Assembly: GCA_964459065.1 (NCBI GenBank)
Contig: CAYWMN010000081.1
Location: forward strand, 1-14,327
Source of the DNA: JAMCXS01 sp964459065
GTDB taxonomy: Bacteria; Acidobacteriota; Terriglobia; UBA7540
Length of the DNA stretch: 14,327 bases
Reading direction: 5' to 3'
How positions within the stretch are numbered: position 1 is the first letter of the stretch; each line of letters begins with the position of its first letter. Below, in pieces: positions 1-8,600 of the stretch. Made by a program: the position numbers and the translations under genes. A model generated the notes under the pieces. That model was given only the letters and a program-made list of their open reading frames with translations. It searched no databases and had not been told where the DNA came from.

Positions 1-717
1 CCTGAACTGCGGAGCCTTGACTCCATCCGGAAAAGCCTGCGCGATCCCGCCTGCGCTGGACCCGATCCGGTCTACGCCATCGCGATGGATGTGGCGAAAC
101 ATGAGCACAAGGCCGACCTTGAACGGCGCATGCTTCTTTACGGCGTGGTGACCTACGCCAATGGGCGGTTGGGGGATGAGCCGGTGCGCAGCCAGGGGCA
201 CGTTCACCGCAAGGCAGCACACAGCGGCTGGTCGCCGCCCGAGCTTTATGAAATCTGGTCGGGACGCGCCGTCGTCTATATGCAGGAATATGCGGGGGAC
301 GATCCAGGGCGATGCTTCGCGGTCATGGCCGGCCCCGGAGACAAGGTGGTGGTCCCGCCCGGCTGGGCGCACGCCACGCTGAACGCCGATCCGGCGTCGG
401 CGATGACATTCGGCGCCTGGTGCGAACGCGACTACGGTTTTGTTTATGAGGCGGTCCGGGCCCGTCAGGGTCTCGCCTGGTACGCGCTGCTTGACGCAGC
501 CGATGAACTGGTCTGGCAACCCAATCCGAATTACCAAAAAAGCGAACTCATCATCGGCGCCCCGCGGGATTATTCCGACCTGGGCTTGACGGGCGGAACT
601 CCCATCTATTCGCAGTTCGAGAACGATCCATCGAGCGTACAATGGGTTTCAGAACCGGCAACGATGGCCGCAAGCTGGAAAGAGTTTGTCCCGTGCCGCG
701 TGGAAGGCAAGCAATAG
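1..717 (+). CDS. Cupin-type glucose-6-phosphate isomerase, 5' end missing
   Basis: The reading frame is open from base 1, so the gene begins before the window; the first ATG in view (85) is probably internal. The protein looks like the archaeal-type cupin phosphoglucose isomerase family, which interconverts glucose-6-phosphate and fructose-6-phosphate in the cytoplasm. The metal site is visible: GHVH at 196-207 gives two histidines, PELYEIW at 238-258 gives the glutamate, and PPGWAH at 355-372 gives the third histidine. A following DYG (430-438) matches the conserved active-site tyrosine region. The segment before the first ATG (RSLDSIRKSLRD..., then VYAI) also resembles the family N-terminus. 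A C-terminal tail of roughly 60 residues goes beyond the core cupin. The DeoR regulator gene starts 90 bases downstream on the same strand. Family assignment is firm; substrate is inferred, and some relatives also accept mannose-6-phosphate. Confidence 0.85.
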   Translation, partial: PELRSLDSIRKSLRDPACAGPDPVYAIAMDVAKHEHKADLERRMLLYGVVTYANGRLGDEPVRSQGHVHRKAAHSGWSPPELYEIWSGRAVVYMQEYAGDDPGRCFAVMAGPGDKVVVPPGWAHATLNADPASAMTFGAWCERDYGFVYEAVRARQGLAWYALLDAADELVWQPNPNYQKSELIIGAPRDYSDLGLTGGTPIYSQFENDPSSVQWVSEPATMAASWKEFVPCRVEGKQ

Positions 718-807
718 ACGGCAGCCGCAGCCTGCACCGGTCCCCAGCGGCTGATGAATGTTCCCCGGCGCGATCTGAACACTCCCACTGGAGGATCAAC
801 AACAACC

Positions 808-1596
808 ATGGCAACCAAGAATGAAATTGGCCAGCGGGGACAGCGGATTCTGGAAGAACTGCTGAAGACAGGCATGATCACCGTGGAGCAGATTTGCAAG
901 ACCTTCAAGGTTTCCGTGGCCACGGCGCGGCGCGATCTGGAGAACCTGGAGCAACTCGGCCGCCTGCGAAGGACCCACGGCGGAGCGATTTCGCTGGAGC
1001 CGCTGCTCTATGAGCCGTTCCGCCACGTTTCAAGCTACAGCGCCCAGGTGGAGGATTGCGCGGAGGAAAAGCGCCGCATCGCGCTGGCCGCCGCCGACCT
1101 GCTCAACGACGGCGACATCATCGCCATCACCTCCGGCACCACCACCAGCCAAATCACTCGAGGCCTGGCGCCCGGCAAAAATCTGACCGTGGTGACCAAC
1201 ACCGTGAACGTGGCCATGGAACTCGCGCACAGGCCCGACGTCAGCGTGTTTGTGACGGGCGGCTTTTTGCACGGAGGATGGTTCTCGCTGGTGGGCAGCA
1301 CGGCGCTTGAAGCCTTGCAGTTTATCTTTGTGGACAAGGTGTTTATCGGCGCCAACGGCCTGGATCCGGAACACGGCGCCAGCGCCTACCACCCGCACGA
1401 AGCTGACGTGAACCGGGTCATGGCCCGGCACGCAAAGGAACGCATCGTGGTGGTGGATCACACCAAACTGGGCACGACAGCCACCCACCTTTTCTGTCCC
1501 ATTGACACCATCGACAAGGTTATCACCGACACTGGCGCCAGCGATGAGGACATCCAGGGCTTTCTCGAAAGAGACATTGAAGTGCTGCGGGTGTGA
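808..1596 (+). CDS. DeoR-family transcriptional regulator of sugar metabolism
   Basis: A 262-residue protein of typical DeoR length. The N-terminal helix-turn-helix occupies about residues 8-60: ILEELL, then VEQICKTFKVSVATARRDL as recognition unit, then the wing GRLRRTHGGA. The C-terminal DeoRC sugar-phosphate sensor domain (about 75-235) shows the phosphate-binding SGTTTSQI at 109-116, VVTNTVNVA, GANGLD at 181-186 and VDHTKLG at 216-222. I chose ATG 808 because GGAGGA lies at 790-795 and the family N-terminus starts there. An in-frame ATG at 754 would add 18 residues without a clear ribosome site. DeoR proteins usually repress sugar catabolic operons and are released by a phosphorylated sugar intermediate. 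Here it sits just downstream of the isomerase gene and is the only regulator in the window, so control of the neighbouring glycan genes is plausible but not shown. Confidence 0.92.
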   Translation: MATKNEIGQRGQRILEELLKTGMITVEQICKTFKVSVATARRDLENLEQLGRLRRTHGGAISLEPLLYEPFRHVSSYSAQVEDCAEEKRRIALAAADLLNDGDIIAITSGTTTSQITRGLAPGKNLTVVTNTVNVAMELAHRPDVSVFVTGGFLHGGWFSLVGSTALEALQFIFVDKVFIGANGLDPEHGASAYHPHEADVNRVMARHAKERIVVVDHTKLGTTATHLFCPIDTIDKVITDTGASDEDIQGFLERDIEVLRV

Positions 1597-1685
1597 CCGG
1601 CTCCAGTCGACGCCTCTTCTTCTAAATCAACGCGCGGCCGATCAACTCCCGCCGCAAGCCGAACCGTTCCGTGGCAGGCAAACTG

Positions 1686-1694
1686 TGATATAGT
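1686..1694 (+). promoter_or_regulatory. Candidate extended -10 promoter for the membrane protein gene
   Basis: TGATATAGT in the gap before the membrane protein fits an extended -10 element (TGn followed by TATAGT, one mismatch to TATAAT). No good -35 hexamer lies 16-18 bases upstream, which extended -10 promoters can tolerate. The predicted start point would fall about 25 bases before ATG 1727. This is a motif match only. Confidence 0.3.
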
Positions 1695-1726
1695 CCCCCG
1701 CAACAATGCCGTCGGGAGGCACACCC

Positions 1727-2740
1727 ATGGTCGAAGCGCTTTCGGAAGCACCCACCTTGCCATCTCCGGAGCCCCGAGGATGGATCATCGCCGCAGGAGT
1801 GATCGAAATTCTGCTGGGCATTACCTGCCTGCTCATTTCCGCTTCCGTCGCCTCAGTGCTGGAAATTGCCAAGCCGGCAGCACCGCACGGAGTCGGCCTC
1901 ATGGTGGGTTATATCGTCGTTGCCATCCTCTATCTGTTGCTTGCCCTATTCTTTTCGGTTGCCGGAATCGGCTGCCTGCAGCGCAAAAACTGGGCGAGGA
2001 TCATGATGCTGGTCGCCAGCGGAATCTGGCTGGCATTAGGACTTTTCGGCACAACCGGCCTCTTGATGTTTTTGCCCCGAGCCCTGGAAATGCAACATCT
2101 GGGCTCCCCGGCACGCTTGCACGCGGTGTTTGTCATCATGGCTGTCGTCAGCGTTGCCGTCGGCGTTTTGCTGCCGCTGGCGTTCCTGATCTTCTTCACG
2201 AGAAAAAGCGTCCGAGCCGCATTCCTGAACCGGGGGCAAAAGGCTGCGGATGAGGTTTCCAGCATGAAACCGTCCTCGCCACCCTTCCGGCTCCCGGTTC
2301 CGCTGCTCATTGTGGCCGTCTTTGAAGCCTTCGGCGTCACGACCGTGCTCTGGATGATGGCAAGGCCGGCCGCCCTCGTGTTCGGTTTCCTGGTCCACGG
2401 CTGGGAGGCCATCCTGGTGGGGCTCGCTTACTCCATCTTCTCCGGAGCAGCGGCGTGGCTGGTGTATAAGCGAAGGCTGGCCGGTTGGAATATCGCCTTT
2501 ATTAAGGCGCTGGTGTCCGGCAGTTCGCTTGCTCTCAGCCTTTTGGTCGAAAGTACCGGCAGAATCCTCACGCGGCCCGAGTGGCCTCAGCTGAACCGGA
2601 ACCTTCCGCCGTGGTTCCCGGCGATGATGCACGGCGTTTTCATCGTGAGCACGGTCTGGATTGGGGTCTACGTGCTTTTTCTGATCTACGCCAGGAAATT
2701 TCTCTTCACAACGCAGGGAGCCCGGTCCCCTGCAGCGTGA
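1727..2740 (+). CDS. Eight-helix membrane protein of unknown function
   Basis: I do not recognise this 337-residue protein. It is an integral membrane protein with about eight hydrophobic segments near residues 19-40, 58-83, 90-116, 132-157, 191-210, 217-246, 256-274 and 302-321. A hydrophilic linker at about 160-190 divides it into two four-helix halves. The halves look related: GCLQRKNWAR before helix 3 parallels WLVYKRRLAGW before helix 7, and FFTRKSVRAAF after helix 4 parallels IYARKFLF after helix 8. No catalytic or transporter motif is evident. The start at ATG 1727 is chosen over 1706 because GGGAGG lies at 1714-1719 with 7-base spacing. It follows the regulator gene by 130 bases and converges with the sialidase gene. 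There is no sign that it belongs to the sugar pathway. Confidence 0.75.
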   Translation: MVEALSEAPTLPSPEPRGWIIAAGVIEILLGITCLLISASVASVLEIAKPAAPHGVGLMVGYIVVAILYLLLALFFSVAGIGCLQRKNWARIMMLVASGIWLALGLFGTTGLLMFLPRALEMQHLGSPARLHAVFVIMAVVSVAVGVLLPLAFLIFFTRKSVRAAFLNRGQKAADEVSSMKPSSPPFRLPVPLLIVAVFEAFGVTTVLWMMARPAALVFGFLVHGWEAILVGLAYSIFSGAAAWLVYKRRLAGWNIAFIKALVSGSSLALSLLVESTGRILTRPEWPQLNRNLPPWFPAMMHGVFIVSTVWIGVYVLFLIYARKFLFTTQGARSPAA

Positions 2741-2840
2741 GATCAAGTCTTACGCCGCCTTTGAGGACTTTTCAGACTGGCAAAACCAGGCTGGCGGCTT
2801 GTCCGCCGCGAACCCTTTAATGGCCGCGGACGGCAAAGCA

Positions 2841-4028
2841 TCAGCGCTGTTTCCGGATGTGATCCGCGCCGTTGGTGAGCCAAGCAAGCGAAAAGCTCGC
2901 GAAGGTAACCTTGCCCACTGAAGAATGTGCTCCGCGTTCGTAGAGGCACCCGATCTTCATATCGGGAAGAACGGTAAGGCAGGAATAGCCCGAGGGACCG
3001 GCGTTCAGGAGTTTTGAGACGGGCCACGTCTTGCCCTCGTCGTAACTGAGCCGCACAGTCATTTTGACACGTTTCGTTTGGCTGGCAGGATTGGAAAACA
3101 ACAGACGGTTTTTGCTGAACTCGGGGGTTTTCGTGTAGCGAATCAGGCTGGCCATGCAGACCGGCTCAATCAGCGTGGGATCAGCCACCACCGGCGACCA
3201 CGTGAGGCCGCCGTCCTTGCTGATGGAAATGCCGCGATGGCCTTTTTCACGGTAGTTCCGGATGTTGAGCATCAGCGAGCCGTCAGCCAGCTGCACAACC
3301 TGGTCTTCATCGGTTTTGTCCTGGGTCGATCCGCCCAGATGCCAGGTTTTTCCGTGATCGTCGCTGTAGATCACGTGATCGGTGGCCACCGGGCCGACTT
3401 CGTGGTTGCAGGGGATAACCAGGCGGCCGCTCGTCATCTGGATTCCAACGCCGGGTCCGGGAATAATGCGCCGCCAGCCGGCGTGGTTGACCGACCGGGT
3501 GATATCCCGCGGAGCCGACCACGTGGCTCCGTCGTCATTGCTGTGCAGCACCAGCATCCGGCTGACGGGCCCCTTTGCCTTGACGAGGTCGGCATTGGTT
3601 TTGTATTTTCGCGTGGAGGTCCAGACAAAAAACAGCCAGGTGGTTCCGGTTGAGCGGTCCACCACGGCGGTGGGGTTGTTGAGCCCGGCATTTCTGGCGT
3701 TCATCACGACCCTGACGGGACCCCACGTCTTGCCGCCATCCGTACTGCGCCGCATCAGGATGTCATTGTCGCCGTGGTCGGAGCAACTGTTTTTGCGGCC
3801 CTCAACAAACGCCAGCACCACTCCCTTGGAGGTGGTAATAAGCGATGGAATTCGATAGCACGAGTAGCCGCCCTGCCCGGCAACGAAAAGGTCCGTCTGC
3901 CGCGGGCCGGGGATTGCCGGCTGCTGCTGAACCTTCTGTTGCCGGTTACAACCGCCCAGCAACATCGCCAGCGCCAGAACGGCCGGAAAAATCAGGACAT
4001 TGCCCCAATACCGTTTTTGCACCGCCAT
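2841..4028 (-). CDS. Lipoprotein exo-alpha-sialidase (GH33-like)
   Basis: A 395-residue BNR/Asp-box sialidase, expected to release terminal sialic acids from glycans outside the cell. It starts with a lipoprotein signal; the lipobox LLGGC places the lipidated cysteine at residue 27. Five Asp-boxes (S-x-D-x-G-x-T-W type) lie at 95-102, 163-170, 222-229, 270-277 and 328-335. The YRIP motif gives arginine 59. Candidate catalytic residues are all present in family order: Asp 84 (or a neighbour in the SDHGDND stretch), Glu 241, Arg 257, Arg 326 and the nucleophile Tyr 348 in GYSCL, with Glu 364 after it. Start at 4028 is set by GAGAGGAG nine bases upstream and by the signal peptide; an upstream in-frame ATG would bury the signal. 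It is last in the minus-strand run. No sialic-acid catabolic gene is nearby, so Kdn or another nonulosonate could be the substrate. Confidence 0.88.
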   Translation of the reverse strand: MAVQKRYWGNVLIFPAVLALAMLLGGCNRQQKVQQQPAIPGPRQTDLFVAGQGGYSCYRIPSLITTSKGVVLAFVEGRKNSCSDHGDNDILMRRSTDGGKTWGPVRVVMNARNAGLNNPTAVVDRSTGTTWLFFVWTSTRKYKTNADLVKAKGPVSRMLVLHSNDDGATWSAPRDITRSVNHAGWRRIIPGPGVGIQMTSGRLVIPCNHEVGPVATDHVIYSDDHGKTWHLGGSTQDKTDEDQVVQLADGSLMLNIRNYREKGHRGISISKDGGLTWSPVVADPTLIEPVCMASLIRYTKTPEFSKNRLLFSNPASQTKRVKMTVRLSYDEGKTWPVSKLLNAGPSGYSCLTVLPDMKIGCLYERGAHSSVGKVTFASFSLAWLTNGADHIRKQR

Positions 4029-4085
4029 CGGAATCGACTCCTCTCGATTGGATACTGAGGGAAGGCTGAAAAACACCGCGCCCCG

Positions 4086-4409
4086 CTACGCTTTCCTGCG
4101 CCGGCTACCAAACCTAAACCTGCCAAACGCCCACACCGCGACCCCGGCCAGCACCACGACAATCGGCCCGGTGTAGTTGGGCAGGGCGGGAGATGCAGCC
4201 GTGGCGCCGAACCCCCAGATGACACCAGCCATAAACAGAGCGAAGCCGATAATCTCGATTGCTTTTCCGGTGTGAGCGTCGGCCGTGGCCAGGCCGGCAC
4301 CGGCCTGCGCGTTCTCCTCAGGCTCTGCAGCAAGCACCACTTTGCCGCATGCGGGACAAAAGTCCGCGCCCTCTTCAACCCCGTATCCGCATTGGGGACA
4401 GAAAACCAT
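4086..4409 (-). CDS. Small zinc-ribbon membrane protein
   Basis: A 107-residue protein with an N-terminal zinc ribbon: FCPQCG at residues 3-8 and FCPACG at 17-22 supply four cysteines. A linker rich in Ala and Glu follows, then two hydrophobic segments (about 49-68 and 81-96) and a basic C-terminal tail (GRFRFGSRRRKA). This layout is common in small bacterial proteins of unknown role, often thought to be membrane-anchored adaptors. AGGAGG sits only two bases before ATG 4409, unusually close, although no better start is visible. The sialidase gene follows after 57 bases and the mannonate dehydratase gene precedes it by 60, so it could be cotranscribed with either. No function can be assigned. 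Confidence 0.75.
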   Translation of the reverse strand: MVFCPQCGYGVEEGADFCPACGKVVLAAEPEENAQAGAGLATADAHTGKAIEIIGFALFMAGVIWGFGATAASPALPNYTGPIVVVLAGVAVWAFGRFRFGSRRRKA

Positions 4410-4434
4410 AGCCTCCTAAAGGAAGAACGAGCGC

Positions 4435-4440
4435 ATTATA
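4435..4440 (-). promoter_or_regulatory. Candidate internal -10 promoter before the zinc-ribbon and sialidase genes
   Basis: Read on the minus strand this is a perfect TATAAT, in the 60-base gap between the mannonate dehydratase and zinc-ribbon genes. The predicted start would leave a leader of about 20 bases. The best -35 candidate (TTGCGC) is poor and its 19-base spacing is long. If real, it would let the last two genes be expressed separately from the rest of the run. Confidence 0.4.
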
Positions 4441-4469
4441 CAACGTTTCGAACCCGGCGGCGCAAGGCC

Positions 4470-5546
4470 TCAGGCTTTTCCGGACTCGAGTGCCTGGACG
4501 AGCGCGCGCATATAACCGAGCGCGAAAGCCATGCCCGCGTGCCAGGGAGCGTCACAGGACATGCGCGGCGTGTGGTCCGGAATGATAACGCCGTCGAAGT
4601 TGTTCTTCAAATAAATGCCCATGGCGCGGACAAAATCGACGTCGCCTTCGTCCAGAAACACCTCATGGTACTTGGGAACCTTGCCGTGCACGTTGCGGAA
4701 GTGCACGTAGGCAATGTTGCCCTGGCGCGTGTACTTGTCAATCGCCTCGTAGACATCGAACTGGCCGCCCACCATTTCCGCCGTGGTGCCCTGGCAGAAT
4801 TCAAGCGCATTGTTGCGGCTGGGATAAAGGTCGAGGAGGCGCTGAAAAAGCTCCGGACGGTGAATCAGGCGCGGCACTCCGCGCAGCGTGGGCATGGGAG
4901 GATCATCGGGATGCGCGGCCAGGCGCACGCCGGCTTCTTCGGCCACCGGAACCACCTGTTTGAGGAAGTATTCGAGACGGCCCCACAGTTCGTCGGGAGT
5001 TACGGGCGGAATGTTGCCGGCAGGCGCCTTCTGGTCATAGGTCATGTTCCAAACCTGGCCGTTGGGAATCGGCTCTTCTTTGGGACCGTCGGGGCCGAGA
5101 AATCCTACCGACTCCGCGCCGCCGCGCGCGTAGGGTCCCTGCACGTGCCCCCACACGCCCACCAGCGTGAAACAGTAGCCGAGCGTGGGGATGCCGGCCT
5201 TGCCCATGCGCCGGATGATGGTCTTAACACCCTCGATTTGCTGGTCGCGCTTGGGGCCGCCGAGCAGAACGTCATACCAGTGGGAGGGGTCGAGGTTCTC
5301 AATGGCCGCAAGCTCCAGCCCTTCCGCGTTAATGGCGGCCTTCAGGTCGCGCAACTCTTCGTAAGTCCAAAGGCGGCCCTCATTGCTCGTCACACCCCAG
5401 TTCTGCTTGCCATCAGTGGAAGGAATTCTATCCTGACCCCAGTAATCAACCCAGTGAGCCACAATGTGGGTGGCGCCAGCCTGTTTGGCAAAACGGAAAT
5501 TTTCCGGCGTCAGCATGTGCCGGTAAAGTCCAAGTCCAAGTTTCAT
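4470..5546 (-). CDS. uxuA: Mannonate dehydratase
   Basis: A 358-residue cytoplasmic enzyme of the UxuA family, which dehydrates D-mannonate to 2-keto-3-deoxygluconate. The four metal ligands known for the family are recognisable: His 212 in AAHPDDPP, Cys 251 in LEFCQGT, His 282 in YVHFRNV and Asp 324 in PDHTPR. The segment FLDEGDVDFVRAMGIYLKNN is also typical. The protein is somewhat shorter than the E. coli form (about 394 residues) but contains all key motifs and no break. Start at 5546 follows GAAAGGTG at suitable spacing. The classical partners UxuB and UxaC (fructuronate reductase, uronate isomerase) and a KDG kinase are absent from the window. Its neighbours are instead an alpha-mannosidase-like enzyme and a lactonase-like protein, which raises the possibility that mannonate here comes from oxidised mannose. 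Confidence 0.92.
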   Translation of the reverse strand: MKLGLGLYRHMLTPENFRFAKQAGATHIVAHWVDYWGQDRIPSTDGKQNWGVTSNEGRLWTYEELRDLKAAINAEGLELAAIENLDPSHWYDVLLGGPKRDQQIEGVKTIIRRMGKAGIPTLGYCFTLVGVWGHVQGPYARGGAESVGFLGPDGPKEEPIPNGQVWNMTYDQKAPAGNIPPVTPDELWGRLEYFLKQVVPVAEEAGVRLAAHPDDPPMPTLRGVPRLIHRPELFQRLLDLYPSRNNALEFCQGTTAEMVGGQFDVYEAIDKYTRQGNIAYVHFRNVHGKVPKYHEVFLDEGDVDFVRAMGIYLKNNFDGVIIPDHTPRMSCDAPWHAGMAFALGYMRALVQALESGKA

Positions 5547-5593
5547 GTCTTTCGTTCACCTTTCGTGGCCCGGCGATTGTAGGATACCCAGCC

Positions 5594-5619
5594 ATTTCGA
5601 TTTCTATATATTTTCAAAA
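5594..5619 (-). promoter_or_regulatory. AT-rich patch upstream of uxuA, possible promoter
   Basis: The 140-base gap between the GH38-like gene and uxuA contains a sharp AT-rich island (including TATATA) in otherwise GC-rich sequence. On the minus strand a TGGACA lies upstream of it, but its distance to TATATA is about 21 bases, too long for a standard promoter. A TACAAT nearer the gene lacks a -35. This suggests, weakly, a separate start for uxuA. Confidence 0.2.
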
Positions 5620-5686
5620 GCGCGGAGCTCTTGTCCAGATCAGACGCGGAACAGATTCCTGACGGCATTCGGAAAAACAGACTCCG

Positions 5687-8600
5687 TTAGAGGGCCGGAA
5701 TCGGCAGCGTCGGCGAACCCACCACGCGCACCGTTACAATCTGATGTGGCTTGATCGTGAAAGTAAACCCGTGAGCGCTGGTTGATGAAAGCGGCTTCTG
5801 GTTGGCCTCCACGGCATTGCACAGCCAGGCCGACTTGACGTCGAGCAGCGGAGTTGAGACTCGCACATCGCCCGCCGCGCCGCCGAGATCAAGAAACCGC
5901 ATTACGGTGCCGTTGCCGTCCGCCGCGCGCTTCCAGGTGTCCAGCAAAACGTTGGGATTACTGACCGTGACGAAGCTGCTTTGCTTGCCGCTGAGCGGCT
6001 GCGGAACATTGATGGCCTTGTCCTGCGAAACCACCTCATCCGTTTCAAGCGGCGTCATCTCCTCCCAGCCCAGGCGGCTGAGCCCGACCGGCTGGAGCGA
6101 AGCGCCACTGGTAACAACATAACGGAAGGTAAATTTGCCGCCCTGGCCGCCGCGGTAATTCGTGTCCCAGTAATTATTCATCACGTAAGAAAAGGCGGTT
6201 CCCTTGCGCTCGACATAGTGTTTGGGCCAGGTTCCGCGCACAATGTCGCCCAGCGTCATGAGCGACGCGTCCAGCGGCAGAACGGCGGCGGAGACTCCGC
6301 CTTGCTGAAGCGAGAGCCAGTGCTGGACCGAAAACCATTCCAACCCCGCGCCCGGCAGCATATCCTTGGCGGGATTGATAACGCCGTTTTGAATTTCATA
6401 GCGGAACGTCGGACGGTTCATCGCAAACGGGAACGCAAAGTAAACGCCTTCCTTGGTGAAGACTTCTTTTTTCTGGACGCGGTTGATGAACTCAATCTTT
6501 TTCGCGTGGTTGAACAACAGAATCGTTGTCTCAATGCGCGGAGTGTTGACCGATGAGCTCACCAGGCGCGCCTCAGTCCCGAAAGGCGTCGCGATCACGG
6601 ACACGAGCCGGCCTTCCGCCGCGGGATGCGTCGTCAGCTTGGGAAGCGGCGAGACCGCCCGGTATTGCAGCAAGCGGTTCGGCATCTTGTCACCGCCCGT
6701 AACGTAAACATACTGATCGAAGCGATAGGGGCTTGACTGATTGACCAGTTCCTTGTCGAGTTGCTTATCGTAAATGCTCCGGACAGCCCCCGTCGCGGGA
6801 TCAAGTTCAACCCGGTAATAGGGACTTTCAAGCGTGGTGGACATTGTTGATTCGGGCTTTCGAGCGGCCGCTTTGGTTTCCTTCAACGTGTAGGACTTGT
6901 ACCCCATGGCGGGCACATTCTCCGCCAGAAAGCGAATGCGCCGAAAGTTGAGGCTGCTGCTGAGCAGTTCATAAGGAACCGTCTCGCCCGTGACCTTGTC
7001 GACAAGACCGAGGCCCTTGTGCAAGTCATATTCCACCAGGCCGCTGCGCTTCCAGTTGACGGGGTTGAACACGATCAGGGTTCCCTTGGGAACCGAAATT
7101 GAGTTGGCGATTGCGCCCATGCTGCGCCGCATGATGTTGTCCACAAGCAACTGGGCTTCGGTCGCGCGCGAATCCTTGACTTTGCGCTGCTGGACGGACT
7201 CGTCGCTGTGCGGGTCGGTAACGCTGCGGGCGAACTCCCACGTATGCTCGTCCATCAGCACCATGTTGTTCCACATGCGCCGCAGCGTGGCCTCGTCGGG
7301 AACAATGCGGCGGTCAACCAAAGTGCTGATGGTGGAAAGCTTTTCGGCCGAAGGCCCGCGGCTTTCGTTCTCTCTTTCGATCGCCGCGTAATAGGCGTCG
7401 GAGCCGATGCCGTCTTCCCAGTACGGCCCGCCGTCGCCGCTGATGGTCGGGATGGAGTCGCCGAACTGCCCCGCGATGTAATCCATGGCTTTTGCGAACC
7501 CGGAGTATTCAAGCTTCGGGTAGGCGTAGATGGCGTTCCAACGGGCCGCCAGCGTGGCCTGCTGCGGAAAAAGGTCCTGATTTTCCGGCTGCGTTCCGTA
7601 AAGAATCGCGCCGTCTGACTTGTAGGAAGAGTGCTCATACATCTGGAGGAAGACCGGGAGCGCGTCGTGCCCCGCCGCAATCTGGGGCGGCATGCCGAAA
7701 AGCGTGAGCATTTGATGATAGTGCCGCGAATACCACATCAGAATCTTTGAGCCGTCCGGCCCTTTCCACCAGAAAGGCGAGCGCTCGTGAAGCTTCCCGA
7801 ACAGGAGGACCGGCGCCCGGTAGTTGTCACTGGCGGCGATGAAATACTTCAGGCCCGCCGCCGCCATCACCGAGGCATACGACCAGCTGTAGGACGGAAC
7901 GTCCGTGATGGAGGCGTAATCAAAAGGCCCGCCGTGCTTCCGGCTGAAACGGTAACTGGGATAGAGGGAACGAATGAGCGTCTCCGCGGTCGGGAAGCCA
8001 GTCAGCAGGCTCGAGTCCTGGGCGGGAACGAAAATCTTGTGATTGGCGATCATCCGGAAGAGCTTTTCCTTTTCAGCCGGGGTCCGGGTATTCAGAAACT
8101 GCTGGATTTCCCAGAAGCCGTCCACGCTGAAGCTGAAATCCGGATGCTTCTCAATCAACTCCATCGCCTCGTCAATGACGCGCGCGTGAACCTCCGCCAC
8201 TTTGGCCTGGTAGTCGGTGTAACCAACGTCCAAGTGTTCGTTGGGAACCACAAAGAGAGTCCACTTCTTGCCGGCCTTCAGTTCCTCGCGAAAACTTCGG
8301 CGGTGGCCGTTGATCGCAACCGTCACCCTGCCGGGCGCGACTCCCTTGAACTCGGGCACGGCGAACTGCGCCCGCTGCTCGCCGAAATCGCGATCGGAAG
8401 GAAGCGCCTGCGTATAGGTCTTGCCGCCGAGCTCCAAGTGCACTTTGCCGTGACGCGGCTGCTCATGGTAGCGGACAAATACGTCCACCATCTCCTTTAG
8501 CTGCCCGCCTTGGTTGCGGTAGTAGATGGTGGGCACGACGGAAGCCGTGATCTCGCGCGGATTGAACTTCCCTCCAGCCTGGTGTTCCAGTTCAAGCGCG

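Noticed and set aside
2793..2807. GGCGG/CCGCC hairpin between the convergent membrane protein and sialidase genes as a bidirectional terminator
   Set aside because: Stem is only 5 pairs and no U-run follows on either strand; a second AAGTC/GACTT pairing nearby has a 16-base loop and is also weak.
4272..5582. Long plus-strand open frame (436 codons) opposite uxuA and the zinc-ribbon gene
   Set aside because: Antisense shadow of a well-conserved gene in GC-rich DNA; composition is Arg/Ala/His-rich, with no domain or ribosome site.
5660..5686. T-run after the GH38-like stop codon as an intrinsic terminator
   Set aside because: Five U are present but the only pairing is a 4-pair CGGA/TCCG stem with the U-run in the loop.
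7787..8500. Plus-strand open frame (237 codons) opposite the GH38-like gene
   Set aside because: Lies opposite the catalytic region, which carries clear GH38 motifs on the minus strand.
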